Of a stretch of 64,000 nucleotides of DNA, positions 58,305-64,000 are shown piece after piece. Source of the DNA: Streptomyces longispororuber (lineage in GTDB: Bacteria > Actinomycetota > Actinomycetes > Streptomycetales > Streptomycetaceae); assembly GCF_014656095.1 (NCBI RefSeq), contig NZ_BNBT01000004.1, forward strand, positions 62,001-126,000. The letters run 5' to 3'. The position numbers were made by a program, and so were the translations under genes. The notes under the pieces are model-generated. The model made no database searches and was not told the DNA's origin. It saw only the letters and a program-made list of their open reading frames with translations. How positions within the stretch are numbered: position 1 is the stretch's first letter; every line of letters starts with the position of its first letter.

Positions 58305-59671
58305 GCGACGCGCACGACGAAACGTATCCCTTCAGGGGTGGGGGCGGCATGGACGGCAACGACGGGAGCGAGCACGTGACGACGCACGGCGGCGAGTCCG
58401 CGGCACCTGACGGCGAGCGGACGTTCGCCGCGCTGCCGCCCGCGCGCGGGCGCGGCTTCGCGGAGACCTGGTGGGGTCGCGCCTGGCTGCAGGCGCTGGA
58501 GGACACGGCGCTGGACACGGCGCAGCTCAAGGCGGGCCGCAGGCTCGCGCGTGCGGGAGCCGTGGGTGCCGTATCGGTGCGCCCCGGCCGCATCACGGCG
58601 GTCGTCCAGGACAAGGACGGCACAGCACACCGCTCCGACGTGCTGCTCCAGCGCCTGAGCCCGCAGGAGTGGGACCACTTCCTGGGCATGACCGTCGAGC
58701 GGGCCGGGCACATCGCCGCGCTGCTCGACCGGGACATGCCGCCCCACTTGGTGGAGGACGCCGCGGCAGCGGGCGTGGACCTGCTCCCCGGGATCGGCGA
58801 CCTGGAGCCGGAGTGCGACTGCGAGGCGTGGGACCACTGCGGGCACACGGCCGCGCTGTGCTACCAGATGGCACGGCTGCTCGACCAGGACCCGTTCGTC
58901 CTGCTCCTGATGCGGGGCCGTGGCGAGCGCGAGCTCCTGGACGAGTTGCAGGTCCGCAGCGTGGCGCGGCAGGACGCCGAGGGCACCGTGCCGGCGGAGC
59001 CTCGGGCCGCCGCACCGGAGGGCGTGGACGCCGCCGAGGCGTACGCGGAGGGCGTCATCCTGCCGCCTCTGCCCGAGGCGCCTCCGCTGCCGTCGGAGCC
59101 GGGACCGCCGCCGTCGCTGGACACGGAGACGGAACCGGCTGGCGAGGTCGACGTGGCGGGGCTGGCGTTCCTCGCGGCCCGCGCGGCTGCCGAGGCGCAC
59201 CGGCTGCTCGCCGAGGCCCTCTCCCCCGGCCACGCGCACCAGCCCGTCGAGGCCGAATTGACGCTTTCCGAGGATGCCGCGCGTCTGGCCGCGGCCGCCC
59301 CGGACGCCGCGACGGCCGCCCGCCTGGCGGAAGCCTCGGGCAGGGACGAGGACGGTCTCGCGGGTGCGGTGCGGGCCTGGGGGTACGGCGGGCGGGCCGC
59401 GCTCGCCGTACTGGAGAAGGAGTGGACGCCCCGGGGCGACGTGCTGGCACGCGCGCGGGCCGCGCTCGACGCGGCGTGGGACGAGGACGAGCGACCGGTG
59501 CTGCGGGCCGCCCGCAACCACTGGACGGTGGCGGGCGCCGACGCGCAGCTCCGCCACGGTACCGACGGCCGGTGGTGGCCGTACCGCAAGGAGCGCGGCC
59601 GCTGGGTGCCCGCGGGCCCCGCGGCGCACGACCCGGCGACGGCCCTGGCGATGGTCACAGGAGCCGAGTGA
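58301..59671 (+). CDS. SWIM zinc-finger protein
   Basis: A 456-residue protein. The SWIM finger is ECDCEAWDHCGHTAALCYQM (Cys172, Cys174, Cys180, His182, CxCxnCxH). ERTFAALPPARGRGFAETWWGRAWLQALEDTALD upstream is the conserved segment of the actinobacterial family that accompanies SNF2 helicases. The Pro/Glu-rich middle is a disordered linker, and the C-terminal part is helical and Ala-rich. TTG at 58301 with GAGGGGG six bases ahead overlaps the SNF2 stop in TTGA; ATG 58349 is the alternative start. The pair SNF2 plus SWIM presumably forms one DNA-acting machine; its task is unknown. Confidence 0.87.
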   Translation: MSDAHDETYPFRGGGGMDGNDGSEHVTTHGGESAAPDGERTFAALPPARGRGFAETWWGRAWLQALEDTALDTAQLKAGRRLARAGAVGAVSVRPGRITAVVQDKDGTAHRSDVLLQRLSPQEWDHFLGMTVERAGHIAALLDRDMPPHLVEDAAAAGVDLLPGIGDLEPECDCEAWDHCGHTAALCYQMARLLDQDPFVLLLMRGRGERELLDELQVRSVARQDAEGTVPAEPRAAAPEGVDAAEAYAEGVILPPLPEAPPLPSEPGPPPSLDTETEPAGEVDVAGLAFLAARAAAEAHRLLAEALSPGHAHQPVEAELTLSEDAARLAAAAPDAATAARLAEASGRDEDGLAGAVRAWGYGGRAALAVLEKEWTPRGDVLARARAALDAAWDEDERPVLRAARNHWTVAGADAQLRHGTDGRWWPYRKERGRWVPAGPAAHDPATALAMVTGAE

Positions 59672-59747
59672 CACGGTGCGCGACGGGTGAGGACGCCGTG
59701 GCTGAAACGTGTAGGGCGGCCCCCGGCGTATCCACTCGTGCATCCTG

Positions 59748-59768
59748 CGCGCCGGGAACACCGGCGCG
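59748..59768 (+). terminator. Hairpin downstream of SWIM gene
   Basis: CGCGCCGG (59748-59755) and CCGGCGCG (59761-59768) with a 5-base loop, 77 bases past the SWIM stop. Confidence 0.5.
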
Positions 59769-59907
59769 CGCACTCGCCCCGCCCAGCGATTGAGCAAGGT
59801 CATGACATCAAGGACCGTGGAGCGCGCCGGTTCAGTTGTGCGGATCGACCCGAGAGGGGATGACACGGCAGGTGCCTCACCGCTGCTGATGGTCCGGTGA
59901 TGGCCGG

Positions 59908-59938
59908 CGGCGCCTCCTGCCCCTCGCGGGAGGCGCCG
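59908..59938 (+). terminator. Second hairpin in the same spacer
   Basis: CGGCGCCTCC (59908-59917) and GGAGGCGCCG (59929-59938), 10-bp stem, 11-base loop, followed by TTGG. Terminator-like. Confidence 0.55.
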
Positions 59939-60119
59939 TTGGCACGGGGAGGCGAGTCGGGGCGGACAGCGTGAGACGAGTGCCGCCTCCGGTAGCAGGC
60001 ATACACAAGGCGTGCGGTTCACCCGGAGGAGTGCTGACCGTTCACCACTGCGACACCTGGTGTTCGCAACAGCGGCGAAAAGTGGCGCCGTCACCGAAAT
60101 CGTGTCCCAGGAGGTACCG

Positions 60120-61481
60120 ATGTCCGCGCCTGTCGCCGGTCAGCGCCGTGTCCGCCGGTCCGCCGCTGTCGGCGTACCGCTCGCCCTGTTCGCCGCGATC
60201 GCGGTCACCGGCACCGCCCTCGGTGCTCCTGCCGACACGAAACAGCGCCCCGGAGACACGGCACGCGTCACCGCCACGGCCACTCTGGGAGACATCCCGC
60301 TGGGCACGTTCAGCAACGGCCTGCTCCCCGGGACCGTGCGCGACGACCGGGGCGTGGACCTCGGCGGCATCGGCAGCGACCTCTATCCCGCGGACCGTAG
60401 GGGCGAGTTCTGGACGGTCACCGACCGGGGGCCGAACGGACAGATCAAGGTCGCGGGGAAGAAGCGCCGGACCTTCCCGGTGCCCGGCTTCGACCCGGCG
60501 ATCGTGAGGATCCGGGTGACCGGGGACGCCGTCAAGGTCGTCGACGCACGGCCCGTCACCACGCGTTCCGGCAAGCCGGTCACCGGCCTGCCCAACCAGG
60601 AGGGACGCGACGAGGCCCCGTACTCCTACGACGCCACCAAGCCTCTGCCCTACGATCCGAACGGCCTGGACACCGAAGGCATCGTGCGGGCCGATGACGG
60701 CAGCTTCTGGCTGGCCGACGAGTACGGTCCGTCGCTGGTGCACGTCTCCGCGCGCGGGAAGGTCCTCAAGCGCTACGTCCCGCGCGGGCTGAAGCTGCGC
60801 GGCGCGGACTACCCGGTCGTCGAGGCGCTGCCGCGCGTGCTGCTGCACCGCAAGGTCAACCGCGGTTTCGAAGGGCTGGCCCAACTGCCCGGCGGTGACC
60901 TGGTGATGGCGGTGCAGAGTCCGCTGTCCCTGCCGGACGAGGAAGCGGGAGAACGCTCTCGCACGGTCCGGCTGCTGCGGTTCTCCCCGTCCAGGCAGGC
61001 GGTGACCGCCGAGTACGCGTACCGCTTCGACCCGGTGGGGGTCGTCGACCCGGGAGAGGACGACACGTCCGAGCTGAAGACGTCGTCCGTGGTCGCCGTG
61101 GGCCGGGACCGCCTGCTGGTGCAGGAGAGGACCGACAAGGCGGCCCGGCTGCACCTGGTGCGCCTCGACCGGCGCGCGAACATCCTCGGCGAGCGCTGGG
61201 ACGACGTCGCGACGCGTCCGTCCTTGGAGGAGCTCGACGATCCCGGAGCCTCCGGTGTTCCGGTGCTGCGCAAGCGCTTGGTCGTGGACCTCGGCACACT
61301 CAAGGGCGTCCCCGGAAAGATCGAAGGGGTCGCCCGGGTCGACCGCCGCACACTGGCGCTCATCAACGACAACGACTTCGGGATGACCGACGGTCCTGAC
61401 GCGTTCGACAAGAACGGCCGACTGGTGGACAGCGGAGTGGAGACGACCGTCACGTACGTGCGGTTGCCGAAGAAGCTGTAG
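60120..61481 (+). CDS. Secreted phytase-like (esterase-like activity) protein
   Basis: A 453-residue secreted beta-propeller protein. Signal peptide to about residue 35 (VPLALFAAIAVTGTALGAPA). NGLDTEGIVRADDGSFWLADEYGPSLVHV and GFEGLAQLPGGDLVMAVQSPL are conserved repeats of the phytase-like domain; IGSDLYPADRRGEFWTVTDRGPNG is its first blade and INDNDFGMTDG its last. The family binds calcium and shows esterase or phosphodiesterase activity on some substrates. GGAGG before ATG 60120 at 5 bases. Stand-alone gene with convergent terminator after it. Confidence 0.85.
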   Translation: MSAPVAGQRRVRRSAAVGVPLALFAAIAVTGTALGAPADTKQRPGDTARVTATATLGDIPLGTFSNGLLPGTVRDDRGVDLGGIGSDLYPADRRGEFWTVTDRGPNGQIKVAGKKRRTFPVPGFDPAIVRIRVTGDAVKVVDARPVTTRSGKPVTGLPNQEGRDEAPYSYDATKPLPYDPNGLDTEGIVRADDGSFWLADEYGPSLVHVSARGKVLKRYVPRGLKLRGADYPVVEALPRVLLHRKVNRGFEGLAQLPGGDLVMAVQSPLSLPDEEAGERSRTVRLLRFSPSRQAVTAEYAYRFDPVGVVDPGEDDTSELKTSSVVAVGRDRLLVQERTDKAARLHLVRLDRRANILGERWDDVATRPSLEELDDPGASGVPVLRKRLVVDLGTLKGVPGKIEGVARVDRRTLALINDNDFGMTDGPDAFDKNGRLVDSGVETTVTYVRLPKKL

Positions 61482-61501
61482 CGGAGCCAGCGGTGCCCGC
61501 G

Positions 61502-61532
61502 GAGGTGCTGCCGGGCACGCCGGGAGCACCTC
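61502..61532. terminator. Convergent terminator
   Basis: GAGGTGCT (61502-61509) and AGCACCTC (61525-61532), 15-base GC-rich loop, between the phytase-like gene and the minus-strand gene. Confidence 0.6.
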
Positions 61533-61599
61533 TCGCCGGCTGTACACCGGTCTCCCGTCTCGGCGGGGGAACGACTCCCTGGGGACCGAGCGGCACGCC

Positions 61600-62190
61600 T
61601 TACGGCGCGTCGTCGCCCGCGGGCGACGGCAGGAGCGACGCGAGGCCGCTCGGCAGCGCCGTCGGTAGCGAGGGGATACCGCTGGGCAGCTCGCTGGGCA
61701 GTTCGCTCGGGAGCTCGGTCGGCAGACCGCTCGGCAGGCTCGTAGGGATCTGTGTCGGGATGCTGAGCGAAGGCGTGGGACGGGGACCGCTGCTTCTGCT
61801 GCTCTCCGAAGGACGCTTCTTGTCCGGGGAGTCGTCGCTTCCGGTGGCCACGAAGACCACGGCGGCGACCACCCCGACAGCCACGAGCACGGCCAGCAGG
61901 GTGAACAGCCCGTTGCGCCGCCCGGGCGGGCCTCCACCGGGCGGCGGCTGCCACCCCGCGTCTCCGGGAGGTGGACCGTACCCGCCGGGCGGCGGACCGT
62001 ATCCGCCACCCGGAGGCCCGTACCCGCCAGCTCCTGGCGGCCCGTATCCGCCGTCCGAGGGAGGTCCGTACCCGCCTCCTGGAGGTGGACCGGCAGCACC
62101 ACCTCCTGGCGGCGGGCCGACATCACCGAACCCAGGCGGGACGTCACCGGGCGGACGAGGGGGCTGCGGCGGTTCGGGCGGCGTGGCCAT
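61600..62190 (-). CDS. Pro/Gly-rich single-pass membrane protein
   Basis: A 196-residue protein. Residues 1-105 are Pro/Gly repeats (PPGGGYGPPSDGGYGPPG type), cytoplasmic by charge; a membrane helix follows (LFTLLAVLVAVGVVAAVVFVA, about 115-135), then an acidic Ser-rich exit and a Leu-Pro-Ser repeat region (LPSGLPTELPSELPSELPSG). This build (DUF4190/DUF4352-like N-termini) is common among actinomycete cell-surface proteins; the family is unknown. ATG 62190 has no strong ribosome site. Repeats could vary between strains. Confidence 0.72.
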   Translation of the reverse strand: MATPPEPPQPPRPPGDVPPGFGDVGPPPGGGAAGPPPGGGYGPPSDGGYGPPGAGGYGPPGGGYGPPPGGYGPPPGDAGWQPPPGGGPPGRRNGLFTLLAVLVAVGVVAAVVFVATGSDDSPDKKRPSESSRSSGPRPTPSLSIPTQIPTSLPSGLPTELPSELPSELPSGIPSLPTALPSGLASLLPSPAGDDAP

Positions 62191-62310
62191 GCGGTCAAGC
62201 GTCACCACGAACCGGACAGGGCGCGACCCCCGAGCGGCAGTTGGTACACGTCCGCAGGACGGACCGGACGATTCCGGCACGAGCCCGCGACGTCCTCCCG
62301 GACGGGGCCA

Positions 62311-63477
62311 TCAGCCCCGGACCCCCAGGAGGTGGTCCATGGCCAGTTGGTCCAGCCGTTCGAAGGCCATGCCGCGCGCTGCGGCCGCCGCCACGTCGAA
62401 GTCCTCGTAGGCACCACGGTCGGCAAGCAGTCCGTCGAGGCCGTCCTCGGCCGTGGGCTGTGCCAGCTCGTGCAGACGCGCGTCCTGGAGTGCGTCCCGC
62501 ACCTCCGGGTCGGCGCGGAAGGCGGCGGCACGCTCACGCAGGATCAGGTAGTTGCGCATGCAGCCAGCAGCGGATGCCCACACCCCTTCGTAGTCCTCGG
62601 TTCGTGGGGGCTTGAAGTCGAAGTGGCGCGGGCCGTCGTAACCGCCGCTCTCCAGGAGGTCGACCAGCCAGAAGGCACTGCGCAGGTCTCCCGCGCCGAA
62701 CCGCAGGTCCTGGTCGTACTTGATGCCGTTCTGACCGTTGAGGTCGATGTGGAAGAGCTTGTCCGACCACAGGGCCTGCGCGATGCCGTGCGGGAAGTTC
62801 AGGCCGGCCATCTGCTCGTGGCCCACCTCGGGGTTCACGCCGTACAGCTCGGGCCGCTCCAGTCTCTCGATGAACGCGAGGGCGTGGCCCACGGTGGGCA
62901 GCAGGATGTCGCCTCGCGGTTCGTTGGGCTTGGGCTCGATCGCGAAGCGCAGGTCGTAGCCCTGCTCGGTCACGTAGGCGCCGAGCAGGTCGAACGCCTC
63001 CTTCATGCGGTCGAGTGCGGCGCGCACGTCCTTGGCCGCTCCGGATTCGGCGCCCTCGCGGCCGCCCCAGGCGACGTAGGTTCGGGCGCCGAGCTCGGCC
63101 GCGAGGTCGATGTTGCGGATCGTCTTGCGCAGCGCGTACCGACGGACGTCCCGGTCGTTGGCCGTGAACGCGCCGTCTTTGAACACGGGGTGGGTGAACA
63201 GGTTGGTGGTCGCCATGGGCACGACCAGCCCCGTGGCGTCGAGAGCTGATCGGAAGCGCTTGACGTGGGCGTCACGGTCGGCGTCCGAGGAGCCGAACGG
63301 GATGAGGTCGTCGTCGTGGAAGGTCACTCCGTAGGCGCCCAGTTCCGCGAGGCGGCGGACCGCCTCGGCCGGTTCCAGTGGCGCCCGGGTCGCGTCGCCG
63401 AAGGGGTCTCTGCCCTGCCAGCCGACGGTCCACAGTCCGAAGCTGAACCGGTCCTCCGGAGTGGGTCGATAGTTCAT
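62311..63477 (-). CDS. xylA: Xylose isomerase XylA
   Basis: A 388-residue D-xylose (glucose) isomerase of Streptomyces class I. Active-site strings: [14 protein letters not shown] (His54 base, Asp57), [49 protein letters not shown] (metal site) and [19 protein letters not shown] (metal/Lys site), all intact. It converts D-xylose to D-xylulose for the pentose phosphate route; cytoplasmic tetramer with two Mg/Co. AAGGAG lies at 6 bases before ATG 63477. Divergent from xylB with the regulatory region at 63478-63721, as known for other Streptomyces. Confidence 0.97.
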   Translation of the reverse strand: MNYRPTPEDRFSFGLWTVGWQGRDPFGDATRAPLEPAEAVRRLAELGAYGVTFHDDDLIPFGSSDADRDAHVKRFRSALDATGLVVPMATTNLFTHPVFKDGAFTANDRDVRRYALRKTIRNIDLAAELGARTYVAWGGREGAESGAAKDVRAALDRMKEAFDLLGAYVTEQGYDLRFAIEPKPNEPRGDILLPTVGHALAFIERLERPELYGVNPEVGHEQMAGLNFPHGIAQALWSDKLFHIDLNGQNGIKYDQDLRFGAGDLRSAFWLVDLLESGGYDGPRHFDFKPPRTEDYEGVWASAAGCMRNYLILRERAAAFRADPEVRDALQDARLHELAQPTAEDGLDGLLADRGAYEDFDVAAAAARGMAFERLDQLAMDHLLGVRG

Positions 63478-63721
63478 GCGGGGCTCCTTGCCAGCTCCGA
63501 GACTATTTCGTCATGGCAGTTAACAAATTAGTGTCCACCCCTGCCTGCTGAGAAGAGCGAGGACCGTATCGAGGGCTTTCTGGAGGCAAGCTTGCAGGGA
63601 ACAGCACACCTCAGGGCGTACACATCCGTCCGGGAGCGGGCACATGTGCCTGGAGGTGGGCAGAGTGCCTGGTGAGGCCGGGGGTGCACCCGGGAAGCGC
63701 AGAGCGGGAACGGAGACGCCG
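63478..63721. promoter_or_regulatory. xylA-xylB divergent control region
   Basis: 244 bases. An AT-rich patch at 63505-63535 holds GTTAAC (63519-63524) in AGTTAACAAATTAGT, the only AT-rich word here, and is the likely operator/-10 area for a xylose-sensing ROK-type repressor. The half nearer to xylB is rich in purines (GAGAAGAGCGAGGA) without further motifs seen. Confidence 0.5.
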
Positions 63722-64000
63722 ATGTCGTCAGCGCCAGCTACCGAGGGTCCCCTGGTCGTCGGGGTGGACAGTTCCACACAGTCCACCAAGGTCCTGGTCG
63801 TCGACACCGCCACCGGGAGGGTCGTCGCGCGTGGACAGGCTCCGCACACGGTGACCTCGGGCTCCATGCGCGAGAGCGACCCGGAACAGTGGTGGAGCGC
63901 CCTGGGCGAGGCACTGCGCCAGTGCGGCACCGCCGCGCACGAAGCCGCCGCCGTGTCGATCGCCGGGCAGCAGCACGGGCTCGTGACCCTGGATGCCCGG
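63722..64000 (+). CDS. xylB: Xylulokinase XylB, N-terminal part, cut by the window edge
   Basis: The first 93 residues of a FGGY-family kinase; the rest lies past base 64000. LVVGVDSSTQSTKVLVVDTATGRVVARG is the N-terminal phosphate-binding segment and AAAVSIAGQQHGLVTLDAR the second family motif (GQxH) typical of xylulokinases. It would phosphorylate D-xylulose made by XylA. GGGAACGGAGAC lies just before ATG 63722. Divergent from xylA. Confidence 0.93.
   Translation, partial: MSSAPATEGPLVVGVDSSTQSTKVLVVDTATGRVVARGQAPHTVTSGSMRESDPEQWWSALGEALRQCGTAAHEAAAVSIAGQQHGLVTLDAR

Larger units (their letters stand above)
59672..60119. other. Gene-free spacer with two hairpins
   Basis: About 450 bases; no open frame with both ribosome site and plausible protein on either strand. 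Holds the two hairpins listed below and the promoter of the phytase-like gene. Confidence 0.45.

Noticed and set aside
59800-60006. Small minus-strand frame of 68 codons in the 59.7-60.1 kb spacer
   Set aside because: Overlaps the hairpins, no ribosome site, and composition is random.
1-64000. tRNA, rRNA, insertion sequences, integrase or prophage genes
   Set aside because: None recognised on reading both strands; no TIR-flanked transposase, no integrase motif, no cloverleaf with a GGTTCGAATCC-type arm.

Overview
The window is a piece of a Streptomyces (or very closely related actinomycete) chromosome. Evidence: very high G+C with strong third-position GC bias, GTG starts mixed with ATG, a 388-residue xylose isomerase divergent from xylulokinase, twin-arginine secreted enzymes, PPOX/F420, roadblock and DUF3516-helicase genes, and a dense set of one-gene regulators facing their targets. 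No rRNA, tRNA, CRISPR array, insertion sequence or phage block was seen. Nearly all genes look intact; the one clear wreck is an MFS efflux gene.

Layout. 1-0.8 kb: start of an amidase gene (cut by the left edge) with an AtzG/GatC-like partner. 1-5.9 kb: metallo-beta-lactamase-fold hydrolase, secreted GH18 chitinase whose promoter spacer carries a DasR-like site, and a secreted PL8 polysaccharide lyase. 5.9-11.8 kb: a four-gene molybdoenzyme operon (2Fe-2S, FAD/4Fe-4S, molybdopterin subunit, XdhC-type maturation factor) facing a TetR gene with two identical operators. 11.9-18.1 kb: YjbQ-like protein, then a sulfonate uptake and desulfonation operon (ssuC-B-A-D) preceded by a 27-codon Cys-containing leader peptide, then a flavin monooxygenase-like gene. 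18.2-20.9 kb: a compact lasso-peptide cluster on the minus strand (precursor A, cyclase C, RRE protein B1, protease B2). 21-27.3 kb: STAS protein, S8 protease, MltG-like protein, an ABC exporter facing a MarR regulator.

27.5-34.6 kb: FAD/Fe-S D-lactate-dehydrogenase-like oxidase, small membrane protein, YbaK-like deacylase divergent from a LysR regulator, and a Tat-secreted GH109-like oxidoreductase. Three separate tandem arrays, all with a 16-bp period but unrelated sequence, sit in successive intergenic spaces here. 34.8-42 kb: L,D-transpeptidase lipoprotein, an ABC exporter heterodimer with one degenerate ATP site and a repeat-built linker, and the MFS pseudogene. 42-51.9 kb: YdjM-like membrane protein, DUF3516 helicase, TesB thioesterase, TPR protein, roadblock protein, F420-type oxidoreductase, methyltransferase, alpha/beta hydrolase facing a PadR regulator. 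51.9-64 kb: MpaB-type oxygenase, small proteins, fatty-acid desaturase, a SNF2 helicase coupled to a SWIM-domain protein, a phytase-like secreted protein, a Pro/Gly-rich membrane protein, and divergent xylA/xylB with xylB cut by the right edge.

The parts most worth following up are the lasso cluster (predicted core GFGNKYNDVLGEQGW, Gly1-Asp8 ring), the sulfur-responsive leader peptide ahead of ssu, the asymmetric ABC exporter, the 16-bp tandem arrays and the SNF2/SWIM pair. Starts were chosen from Shine-Dalgarno spacing and family alignment recalled from memory; no database search was possible.
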